From the NCBI GenBank assembly GCA_965368585.1, contig CBDUNM010000091.1:1-20377 (forward strand): DNA of 20,377 bases. Direction: 5' to 3'. The position numbers and the translations under genes are program-made. Positions 6,686 through 13,518 of this stretch are shown here, in pieces. Source of the stretch: JARRQB01 sp965368585. GTDB lineage: Bacteria; Pseudomonadota; Gammaproteobacteria; Chromatiales; Chromatiaceae. The notes under the pieces are model-generated. The model saw only the letters and a program-made list of their open reading frames with translations. It was not told the DNA's origin and ran no database searches. How positions within the stretch are numbered: position 1 is the first letter of the stretch; every line of letters begins with the position of its first letter.

Positions 6686-8740
6686 TTATCGAAACTCTGC
6701 ACCTTCGACCCGAATCTGTTTCAGACGTTCTACCAGGTCCTTCCAGGCCACTCGCCGGTTACGGCCTATTACGTCGATCCTCGGCAAACCGGCACCCTTG
6801 ACAAGATAATAACCGCCATCCGATCGCGCAATACCGTTTAACTCCGCCAAGTTGCCATTGAGAATTATATTCAAGTCGATGCGGTTATAGCTGAAATCCT
6901 CGAAGATGCGTAGTAGCGCGGATGAAAGACCCGCCGGCACGCCACTGCCCAGCTCCGTCAGGTTTTCCACCGCGCGTTGACTGATGCGCCGTGTCGATCG
7001 GTCCTGCGCTGGCGTATAAAGGTGCAGCGCGAAGCGGTTGGGTTGCCAGGCGACCAGTTGCAGATCATCCAAATCTCCATCCAGCCGACCTTTGATATTG
7101 CCGAACGAAAACGTCCGGGTGACCTCATCGAGATCCAACGCCCGCATTCGTGCCGCTCCCTCCAGTACCGGTGCGAAACCGAACGGATCACGTAACCGCA
7201 AACCGATTATGTCGATTTCACCGCCGAATACGCTCAGGTTGAGTCCTCCACCGGCATTAAACAACCGGTCGCGGTAGGTCATGTCCGGCAGGCGGGCGGT
7301 CACGGTCCCCGTAAAGGGCGGCCAGTCGAAAGTCTTGGTCAACTCCTGCAGCGACAGGTCACGCAGCGACGCCGACGCGCGCCAACTCAGGCCGTCGCTG
7401 AACAAGCCCTGCAAGAGGAACGCGTCGAGACTCACGGCGCCGCGCAGGATCGGTATCGACATCGGTTCGCTCAACTGCACGTCGTCGCCCGCGGCGAGAA
7501 ACGCCAGTTTGAACGGGCGGGTCAGCACACGATAAACACCGGCTTGCCGAATATCAATATTGGAAACCCGGGTGTGCGACGCGCGTGACCAATACACCCC
7601 GCCGTTGACACCCGACAACAGGAAACGCTGGCGACCGTCGCGAAGATCGAGATCGCGCAGCTCCAAAGCAAGGCCGGACAAACCCGCGCCGTCGACCTCA
7701 CCCGACAGGTCGGCGCCGCCGGAGACCGTCAGCTCGTCGCCGACAGTACCAATCAGAAAGGGCTGTAGCACGTCGTCGTAAAGGCGCGCCAGCTGTTCGC
7801 TGACGAGCTTGAAACTGGCACTGATCAGGGTCCAGGACCGGGTATCGACACGCGCACCACCCGACGCGTCCAGCGACCCGCTTCGAGACAGCGACCAGCG
7901 GGCGATGCTCAGCGCGTGCGCACGCGGATCCCATCCGCCTCGCAAGGTCGCCTGCAACGGGGCGGCGTCTGTTTCCAGAAACAGGGGCTCGAGGTATAGC
8001 TGGCCCGCATCCCACGCCGCCTGCGCCGTGCCGCGCCACTTGGCGCTCACTGCTTCGCCATTGATACTGAGGCTAGCGTTCAGACCCGCACCTTCGTAAC
8101 GGCTGTCGGGGGACGAAAAACTCAATCCCTGGACGCGCGCGGCACCTGACAGCTTCCGGGTTTCGACGCCGGTCCCGAACAGTTCACTGGTCAGCGACAA
8201 CCTGCCGTTCAGTTTCCAGTCGCGCGGCAGCCCAAGCCATCGATGGGAGCGCGCGAGAACCCGCAGATCCAGACGCTCCGTGTTGAGCTTGGCCTGCCAG
8301 CGCCCGTCGGCCAAGCTGGCACGCACACCAGCCACGCCATTTGCGATACGCAACCCGGTGAATTCAAGCCAGCCCGACCCGTCGGTCTTGTATTCGCCCC
8401 TCCATTTCAGGGCCTGCGCGCCGAATTCGGATTTGCTGACACCGGCGGCACCTTGGTCGCAACGCCAGCCTTCGGCAAACTGCGTCAGATGCTCGCATCG
8501 CAACTGCAGCTCGGCGACGGGGCCCAGCGGCGCCGGCAGTTCGACGGCAGCGACCGCGATGCGCAGACCGTGCTGCGCGTCACTGCGCAGATTCAGCTCC
8601 AGGTCCACGCCTAGCGCCGTCCAATCCTCCGCCGCGATATCGCCCAGCGCGATGCGCACCAACGTATCGCCGCGCGCACTTGTCACCAGTGAAATGAATA
8701 GTAGCGCCGGAAGCAGAGGCAGGGTCGAACGATGAAGCAT
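6686..8740 (-). CDS. ydbH: YdbH-like AsmA-family intermembrane lipid-transport protein
   Basis: YdbH belongs to the AsmA-like proteins (with TamB and YhdP) that span the periplasm and are implicated in phospholipid transport to the outer membrane. The product is 684 residues, shorter than E. coli YdbH (about 880). The N-terminal hydrophobic segment (residues 5-21) is a signal peptide or inner-membrane anchor; no clean AxA site is visible. The body is long and beta-rich with alternating hydrophobic residues and repeated Leu/Gly/Asp-rich strands, as expected for a lipid-carrying groove. The C-terminal part is diagnostic: IKGRLDGDLDDLQLVAWQP, RRISQRAVENL (about 584) and GYYLVKGAGLPRIDVIG (643-659). 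Database entries for this family are often mislabelled as dicarboxylate transport. ATG at 8740 is the first good start after the signal-like segment. The DUF1318 lipoprotein gene follows 12 bp downstream. Confidence 0.85.
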   Translation of the reverse strand: MLHRSTLPLLPALLFISLVTSARGDTLVRIALGDIAAEDWTALGVDLELNLRSDAQHGLRIAVAAVELPAPLGPVAELQLRCEHLTQFAEGWRCDQGAAGVSKSEFGAQALKWRGEYKTDGSGWLEFTGLRIANGVAGVRASLADGRWQAKLNTERLDLRVLARSHRWLGLPRDWKLNGRLSLTSELFGTGVETRKLSGAARVQGLSFSSPDSRYEGAGLNASLSINGEAVSAKWRGTAQAAWDAGQLYLEPLFLETDAAPLQATLRGGWDPRAHALSIARWSLSRSGSLDASGGARVDTRSWTLISASFKLVSEQLARLYDDVLQPFLIGTVGDELTVSGGADLSGEVDGAGLSGLALELRDLDLRDGRQRFLLSGVNGGVYWSRASHTRVSNIDIRQAGVYRVLTRPFKLAFLAAGDDVQLSEPMSIPILRGAVSLDAFLLQGLFSDGLSWRASASLRDLSLQELTKTFDWPPFTGTVTARLPDMTYRDRLFNAGGGLNLSVFGGEIDIIGLRLRDPFGFAPVLEGAARMRALDLDEVTRTFSFGNIKGRLDGDLDDLQLVAWQPNRFALHLYTPAQDRSTRRISQRAVENLTELGSGVPAGLSSALLRIFEDFSYNRIDLNIILNGNLAELNGIARSDGGYYLVKGAGLPRIDVIGRNRRVAWKDLVERLKQIRVEGAEFR

Positions 8741-8908
8741 GTCATCATTCTAGCGAGATTCGGGGGTTTCGGTGCCGGCGAAACGACTAATGGCGGCTAC
8801 CGCGTGCGGACGGCTATCCGGCTGTCGCCGCCGTCAGGCTGTTCCGAACTGGGTTCGAGAAGCCCGCCGCGACCCGCTACCAAAGCCGGTCGTGACGGGC
8901 ACCTGCGA

Positions 8909-9628
8909 TCAGTACATATGCTGTCCACCGTTGATGGAGATCGTGGATCCGGTCATGTAATCATTATCATCGTCGACCAGAAACAGGACGGTTCGTGCAA
9001 TATCCTTCGGTTTGCCCAAGCGCCCCGCCGGTATCGTGGCGATGATTTTTTTCAGTACTTCCGGCGGCACGGCGCGTACCATCTCGGTATCGACATAGCC
9101 CGGTGCGATCGCATTCACCGTGACGTGCTTGGGCGCGCCCTCGAGCGCCAACGCCTTGGTAAAACCGTGGATGCCGGACTTCGCCGCACAATAGTTGACC
9201 TGCCCGTACTGACCGGCCTGCCCGTTCAGCGAACCGATATTGACGATACGGCCGAAAGCGCGCTCCCGCATGCCTTCGATAACGCAGCGCGCGGTGTTGA
9301 AACAGGAGGTGAGGTTGGTTTGTATGACCGCGGCCCACTTGTCCGGATCCATTTTGTGTAGCGTACCGTCGCGCGTAATGCCGGCATTGTTGACCAGGAT
9401 TTCGATCGGACCTAGTTCCTGTTCGATCTTCGCAACGCCTGCCTTGACCGCTTCGAAATCCGCCACATCGAACTTGTAGGCGGGAATACCCGTCTTTTCA
9501 GTGAACGCCTTGGCCGCTTCGTCGTTACCGCCGTAGTTGGCGGCGACTTTGTACCCGGCGTCCTTCAGCGCGACGCAAATGGCCTCTCCAATACCACGCG
9601 TTCCACCCGTTACTAATGCTACTCTCAC
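8909..9628 (-). CDS. phaB: Acetoacetyl-CoA reductase PhaB (copy 2)
   Basis: A second short-chain dehydrogenase of the PhaB type, 239 residues. It has the cofactor loop TGGTRGIG (7-14) with Arg11 after the glycines, NNAG (80-83), Ser133, Tyr146 and Lys150. It also has the PhaB-like stretches GITRDGTLHKMD, SLNGQAGQYGQVNY and the end ISINGGQHMY. I chose GTG at 9628 because GGAGG (9641-9637) is eight bases upstream and the product then begins directly with the conserved VALVTGG strand. The frame is open to 9904, but the extension has no family match. The TRGIG loop is closer to FabG-like enzymes than copy 1's GMGTIG, so cofactor or chain-length preference may differ. It lies upstream of the ydbH-like gene on the same strand, 168 bp apart, and away from the other PHA genes. 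Confidence 0.88.
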   Translation of the reverse strand: MRVALVTGGTRGIGEAICVALKDAGYKVAANYGGNDEAAKAFTEKTGIPAYKFDVADFEAVKAGVAKIEQELGPIEILVNNAGITRDGTLHKMDPDKWAAVIQTNLTSCFNTARCVIEGMRERAFGRIVNIGSLNGQAGQYGQVNYCAAKSGIHGFTKALALEGAPKHVTVNAIAPGYVDTEMVRAVPPEVLKKIIATIPAGRLGKPKDIARTVLFLVDDDNDYMTGSTISINGGQHMY

Positions 9629-10404
9629 AATTAAACCCTCCTCGGATTTACTGACTTCGCGCGACTTGGCCGCGCTACGTTTCAGGACGCAATTGCTTGG
9701 TCTTCGATACGTCCTACTTAAACACTCGCTTATCGATACGCGGCTCCCGCTTCGGTCGACATTGCAGCCTCCGTTGCCGGGAACGCCCCCGCATGGCGTT
9801 CTCGAGCAAGCCCCGAGCGCGCAGCTACGAACGGATTGCGCTCCGGCGCAAGCGTTTTCCAAGGCTAAGAAATCAGCCCTGGCGGCGCCTTCACGGTAGC
9901 TCACAACGGAGCCATCGTCCCGTCAAGACGGCGCGCAACGACACATAAACTGCTCGTGGCTGCCCCGCGTCAGGAGCACAGAAATCGAGAATATTACGTT
10001 TCCCGCCTACTAGGATAGGTCAACGGACCGGGAAATAAACCCCCTCGGCGGATTTCACCGGATTCGTCCCGGATCGGCGTCGCAGCGATATCTCGTTCCG
10101 GACGACTCCACTCACCGCCCGACCGGCGGAATTCCCGCCCAAACAAGGACCCCACGGCGATAGCGCACAGTCATTCGGCCAGGATGAAGATGCCAGGGAA
10201 TCGTCCGGCCGCACTTCGTGAAAGTGCTTCCCAAATTGGTCCAGATTGAATACCCGTGTTCCCAATACAGGATCAAGCCGGTGCCGCTGCGACCGATAAA
10301 TCAAGCAGTCGCCCGGCGAAAGCGTGCAGCACACGCGGCGCCATACTCAAGGCGAAGCGGGACGATCTGATCAACTGGTAGTCGGTGGAACGAGGACAAG
10401 TAAG
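9629..10404. other. Large non-coding region upstream of phaB copy 2
   Basis: These 776 bp hold the phaB-2 ribosome binding site (9637-9641) and, by necessity, a promoter for each flanking divergent gene, but I see no strong -35/-10 pair. The octamer TCGATACG occurs twice (9704-9711 and 9733-9740). A short GC hairpin lies at 10115-10129. The reading frames on either strand show no recognisable family and no convincing ribosome binding site. Confidence 0.5.
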
Positions 10405-10611
10405 ATGCCAATTGGAGAACCTGCATTACTGATCGCATTTTTCCTGTGTGCCGGTTTGGGCATATGGGGTCTGGCTCGTATTTACAATATCGGCGCAAAG
10501 TTCGTTGAGTTCGAGCAATCGCATGATCAGCGAGCCAACCTGTTGATCGCTATCGCGGCCGCGGAGACGAAAAAACACCGGTCTTCGACAACATTGAACC
10601 CGGCGGACTAG
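10405..10611 (+). CDS. Small single-pass membrane protein, unknown function
   Basis: I do not recognise this 68-residue protein. ATG at 10405 has GAGGA (10392-10396) eight bases upstream. Residues 6-24 (PALLIAFFLCAGLGIWGLA) form one clear transmembrane helix. A soluble region follows with YNIGAKFVEFEQSHDQRAN and then LLIAIAAAETKKHRSS, which could be an amphipathic helix. The C-terminus is polar. The frame is open further upstream, but only this start has a ribosome binding site at proper distance. It stands alone on the plus strand and is followed by two hairpins (10625-10664), consistent with a monocistronic unit. The long gap to fimT argues against membership of the pilus operon. It could still be a chance frame; the helix and ribosome binding site make it more likely real than not. 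Confidence 0.5.
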   Translation: MPIGEPALLIAFFLCAGLGIWGLARIYNIGAKFVEFEQSHDQRANLLIAIAAAETKKHRSSTTLNPAD

Positions 10612-10980
10612 CGTTCCCGCCGCCGGTTCGATCACCGCTATCGAACCACCGGGCCCACGCCCGGCTCCCCGCCGACAGTCGCTGGTCAGGCTGCGCTCAT
10701 GCTAGCTCGAAAACCGCTGCGTTTCCCGACGATGACCGGCGACCACGGCCTGTCAGGTCTCCTCCGGTATCCCGCAAAGCCACATTCAGCCCAACAAAGT
10801 CGTTTCTGGAGCAAAAGTCAAAGAATCTCAGTCACTCCTTTCCTACCGGCATATTCAGCACACGCGCCAGCGGACGATATATCGGTTAGCCGTGATTGAC
10901 TGACTCCTTGATCGATATAAAAGGGGCCCGGACAACACACATACATTGGACGCCGATTGGTGTAGGTAGGAGATTCTTCC
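10612..10980. other. Intergenic region upstream of the minor-pilin operon
   Basis: The 369 bp carry tandem hairpins near 10625-10664, the 10-bp palindrome CGATATATCG (10875-10884) and the fimT ribosome binding site AGGAG (10968-10972). The operon promoter must be here. TTGACT (10896-10901) and TATAAA (10916-10921) are only 14 bp apart, too close for a normal sigma-70 promoter, and I see no sigma-54 site. Confidence 0.5.
10625..10664 (+). terminator. Two tandem hairpins after the small membrane protein gene
   Basis: GGTTCGAT (10625-10632) pairs with ATCGAACC (10640-10647), and CCGGGC (10649-10654) with GCCCGG (10659-10664). They begin 13 bp after the stop of the small gene. No T-run follows, so intrinsic termination is uncertain. 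Confidence 0.35.
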
Positions 10981-11493
10981 ATGCGCAAGCATAGTGGCTT
11001 CACGCTGATAGAGATGATGGTCGCCGTCGCGGTGCTCATCACCCTGTTGAGCGCCGCGGCGCTTGGCTACTTCAGCCTGGTCAGCCGGGGTACACGAGAC
11101 GCTGTGCTCAGCGATCTTTCGTTTACTTTGAGCCTGGCGCGAACCGAGGCCGTGAAGCGCTCGGCGACGGTCTCGGTATGCCCCAGCGCCGACGGTGATG
11201 CGTGCGGCGGCACCTGGAGCGACGGCTGGCTGATGTTCGTCAACGACGACGCCGACGACCCGCCCGCCAGGGACGGGACGGAGGCCATCATACGCCTGTT
11301 TCAAACCGGCCGTTCGGGCTATACGGTCGCCTCCACCGCGGGGATCGCCAGCGGTGTATCTTTCCGCGGCCGGGGCACGCCGACCGCGACGGGTACGATG
11401 ACGGTCTGCGCTGACGACGTCGGGGTCAACCGCCAGCTTACCCTCTCTCCCATTGGCATCTCCAAGATCGAGAACGGCGGGGTCTGTCCATGA
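10981..11493 (+). CDS. Type IV minor pilin, FimT/FimU (GspH-like)
   Basis: This is the first gene of the minor-pilin operon. The 170-residue preprotein has a short leader and the prepilin peptidase site after Gly6 (HSG^FTLIE), with Glu at mature position 5, followed by a hydrophobic helix (about 7-30). The C-terminal domain has GspH/FimT features: RTEAVKRSATVSVCPS, the turn GWLMFVNDD, VSFRGRGTPT and TMTVC, with Cys residues that may pair. FimU/FimT proteins prime pilus assembly together with PilV, PilW, PilX and PilY1; some FimT proteins bind DNA for uptake. Which of the two roles applies is unclear from sequence. ATG at 10981 has AGGAG eight bases upstream. The stop overlaps the pilV start by 4 bp (ATGA). 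Confidence 0.88.
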   Translation: MRKHSGFTLIEMMVAVAVLITLLSAAALGYFSLVSRGTRDAVLSDLSFTLSLARTEAVKRSATVSVCPSADGDACGGTWSDGWLMFVNDDADDPPARDGTEAIIRLFQTGRSGYTVASTAGIASGVSFRGRGTPTATGTMTVCADDVGVNRQLTLSPIGISKIENGGVCP

Positions 11494-11975
11494 CGCGCTC
11501 GAATCAACGCGGCATCACCCTGATCGAGGTGCTGGTGACCCTGGTGATCCTGTCCATCGGCCTGCTGGGATCGCTGCGCATGCAGCTGCTGAGCATCCGT
11601 TCCAATACCGACGCCGGCCTGATCAGTCAGGCCACGGTCATGACCAACGATTTCGCCGAACGCATTCGCATCAACCGCGCCGCCGGACGCGCGGGAAGTT
11701 ATGCGGACATCGACTACGCCGCAATTTCCTGCGACACCCTTCCAACCAAACCGTGCTGGGATCGTACAAGTGCCGTCGCGACACAATGCACCAGCGCCGA
11801 GATGGCCACCACCGATGCGTGGCGTTGGGTGTGCTCGATCGAGGATCAGATCCCCGGCGCCACCACGACCGTGGCTTGGGACGGTACCGATTACACCATT
11901 ACGTTGCAGTGGAACAATATCGATCTCAACGGTGTATCGCAACCCAAAACGATCGCCATCAATCTGGTGCCGTAA
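11490..11975 (+). CDS. pilV: Type IV minor pilin PilV
   Basis: The 161-residue preprotein is cleaved after Gly8 (NQRG^ITLIE), with Glu at mature position 5. The helix LVTLVILSIGLLGSLRMQ leads into the PilV-type continuation (SQATVMTNDFAERIRINRAA). The C-terminal domain contains several Cys residues (SCDTLPTKPC, QCTS, WVCS) that probably form disulfides. It ends in beta strands (YTITLQWNN, KTIAINLVP) as in other PilV proteins. PilV belongs to the tip/priming complex of the pilus. Its ATG overlaps the fimT stop (11490-11493), indicating translational coupling. Position between fimT and pilW matches the P. aeruginosa order. Confidence 0.9.
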   Translation: MTRSNQRGITLIEVLVTLVILSIGLLGSLRMQLLSIRSNTDAGLISQATVMTNDFAERIRINRAAGRAGSYADIDYAAISCDTLPTKPCWDRTSAVATQCTSAEMATTDAWRWVCSIEDQIPGATTTVAWDGTDYTITLQWNNIDLNGVSQPKTIAINLVP

Positions 11976-11985
11976 CGTGACCACG

Positions 11986-12714
11986 ATGTCAATCAGAACC
12001 AAACAATCCGGCGTTACCCTGATCGAACTGATGATCACGCTGGTGGTCGCGCTGGTCTTGATCGGCGGCCTCGCGTCGACCTTCCTGTCGAGTCGGCAGG
12101 GCGTAAAACTGCAACAGGGCATCGCCATTACCAACGACGTCGCGAGGGCCGCGCTCGAGTTCATCGGGCACGACGTGCAGATGGCCGGATATCAGGCCGA
12201 CGTACTGGCCGGCGACATCGATTCGGTCATCCCGGGTTCCAGCACGGAAGGCGGAACCGGTCCGGATGCGATCGGCGTGCAGTACGAAACCGACCGGGAT
12301 TGTCGCGGCGCGGCGACCCCGACCTATGCCGACGGCAACCGCTACGCCAGGAACGTCTACCTCGTTTCGGGCGGCGCCCTGGTCTGCCGGTCGTTGGACG
12401 CGGCAGGCACGGCGACCGAGATCGAACTCGTCGACAACGTCGAGGACCTGCAGGTGCTGTACGGCGAAAACACCGATGACAGCGACGGCGAGGGCATCCC
12501 GGATGTCTACGTACGCCGGGACCGGGTAACCGACTGGAACAACGTGGTCGCCGCCCAAGTCGCCATCCGGGTGGCTTCCGCGGCCGAGACCATCACCAAC
12601 CCGATCGCCGGTACGGTGAATCTGCTCAACCAGGGCGAAACCACCACGCCCGCCGACGGACGCTACCGTACCGTCCTGTCTTCCACCTTTCTTATCCGCA
12701 ATCGTTTGGAGTAA
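11986..12714 (+). CDS. pilW: Type IV minor pilin PilW
   Basis: The product has 242 residues from ATG 11986. GTG at 11977 in the same frame would add three; neither has a clear ribosome binding site, so coupling to pilV (stop at 11975) is likely. The prepilin site is KQSG^VTLIE (Gly9). The helix IELMITLVVALVLIGGLAS is followed by the PilW hallmark of a long alpha stem (ITNDVARAALEFIGHDVQMAGYQ). The globular domain ends with VAIRVASAAE and YRTVLSSTFLIRNRLE. A central stretch (VEDLQVLYGENTDDSDGEG) is typical of PilW/GspJ-like proteins. It is the third gene of the operon, 2 bp before pilX. Confidence 0.9.
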   Translation: MSIRTKQSGVTLIELMITLVVALVLIGGLASTFLSSRQGVKLQQGIAITNDVARAALEFIGHDVQMAGYQADVLAGDIDSVIPGSSTEGGTGPDAIGVQYETDRDCRGAATPTYADGNRYARNVYLVSGGALVCRSLDAAGTATEIELVDNVEDLQVLYGENTDDSDGEGIPDVYVRRDRVTDWNNVVAAQVAIRVASAAETITNPIAGTVNLLNQGETTTPADGRYRTVLSSTFLIRNRLE

Positions 12715-12716
12715 CC

Positions 12717-13172
12717 ATGAACACGCCCCGCAAGCAGCACGGAATGGCACTGATTCTTTCGCTCGGTCTATTGCTCGTCATGAGCCTGCTGGGCGTCGCG
12801 GGCATGCAGGCGGCGGTCATGGAACAGAACATGAGCTCCAACGCGCAACAACCCATGGAGACCTTTCAAGCGGCCGAAAGCGGCCTGGAGGCGACCTCAG
12901 CCGCCCTGGCGGACATCGACGTCCTCGGGGCCGCCCTGTCGGCCGGCAGCGATGGCGTCAACCACAGCCACAATGCCAGTGCCAGCGGCTATCACCACAG
13001 CGTGTCGACGACCACCAACCTGTTGTTCCTCGGTGAGACCCTGGGCAGCGGGGCATCCTTGACCAAGATCAGCACCATGCATTTCCGCCTGGCGGCGGCC
13101 GCCTCGCTGGGCGCCGGCAGCGCGCTGTCCCGCCATACCGCGGACGTCTACAAACTCGGCCCCAAACTTTGA
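12717..13172 (+). CDS. pilX: Type IV minor pilin PilX
   Basis: The 151-residue preprotein is recognised by KQHG^MALIL (Gly9), the hydrophobic helix LSLGLLLVMSLLGVAGMQ and the PilX-type continuation VMEQNMSSN...ETFQAAESGL. It lacks Glu at mature position 5 (Leu instead), as in PilX/GspK proteins that sit at the very tip and need not contact a preceding pilin. The C-terminal part is Ala/Ser/Gly/His-rich (VNHSHNASASGYHHS) and less conserved. ATG at 12717 has GGAG (12708-12711) five bases upstream and is 2 bp after the pilW stop. Neighbours and order support the assignment. Confidence 0.85.
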   Translation: MNTPRKQHGMALILSLGLLLVMSLLGVAGMQAAVMEQNMSSNAQQPMETFQAAESGLEATSAALADIDVLGAALSAGSDGVNHSHNASASGYHHSVSTTTNLLFLGETLGSGASLTKISTMHFRLAAAASLGAGSALSRHTADVYKLGPKL

Positions 13173-13182
13173 GACAAGCAAG

Positions 13183-13476
13183 ATGAGAGTTCTATTCGCC
13201 CTATCGTTGTTCTGCCTGATTTCCGCAACACACGCCGGTGGTTATAAATCACTGGGTGTGAAGACCATCGCCGTCGAATCAGATCATGTACTGATCGTGG
13301 GAGAAACGGTCCAGTTCAGGGACTGCGATGGCTGCGCCATGCGCAAAATGAAAGCCGCCCCGGATATGCGCATCAAATTGGCCGACGGCTATATCGTTCC
13401 ACCCCAAATGCCCCGTCCCGCCACCGTGAGCTACCGCGTCGCCGATGAAGTCGTGGTGCGCGTCAGTTATTGGTGA
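13183..13476 (+). CDS. Small secreted protein with a CxxC motif, unknown function, in the pilus operon
   Basis: I do not recognise this 97-residue protein. It has a clear Sec signal peptide (hydrophobic residues 4-14) with a likely cleavage after Ala18 (ATHA^GG), so the mature protein is about 79 residues and periplasmic or exported. The mature part is predicted beta-rich (YKSLGVKTIAVESDHVLIVG, ATVSYRVADEVVVRVSYW) with one CDGC motif (Cys48, Cys51) that could be redox-active, bind metal or form a small disulfide loop. It begins 10 bp after the pilX stop and ends 42 bp before the pilY1 ATG, so it is cotranscribed. P. aeruginosa has a small secreted protein, PilY2, after pilY1; by size and signal this could be an analogue in a different place, but I cannot show homology. 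The ribosome binding site is weak (AAGCAAG). Confidence 0.7.
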   Translation: MRVLFALSLFCLISATHAGGYKSLGVKTIAVESDHVLIVGETVQFRDCDGCAMRKMKAAPDMRIKLADGYIVPPQMPRPATVSYRVADEVVVRVSYW

Positions 13477-13518
13477 TCCGGTTTCGACAACACTTTTATC
13501 CGGGCGCAGGTGCCATCC

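Noticed and set aside
9629..9904. N-terminal extension of phaB copy 2 in the same frame
   Set aside because: The extension shows no family similarity, and the GTG at 9628 has an ideal ribosome binding site directly before the conserved first strand.
10020..10334. 104-codon minus-strand frame
   Set aside because: No ribosome binding site, no signal or domain, and a composition like neighbouring non-coding frames.
10896..10921. TTGACT/TATAAA as the pilus-operon promoter
   Set aside because: The 14-bp spacing is too short for a normal sigma-70 promoter.
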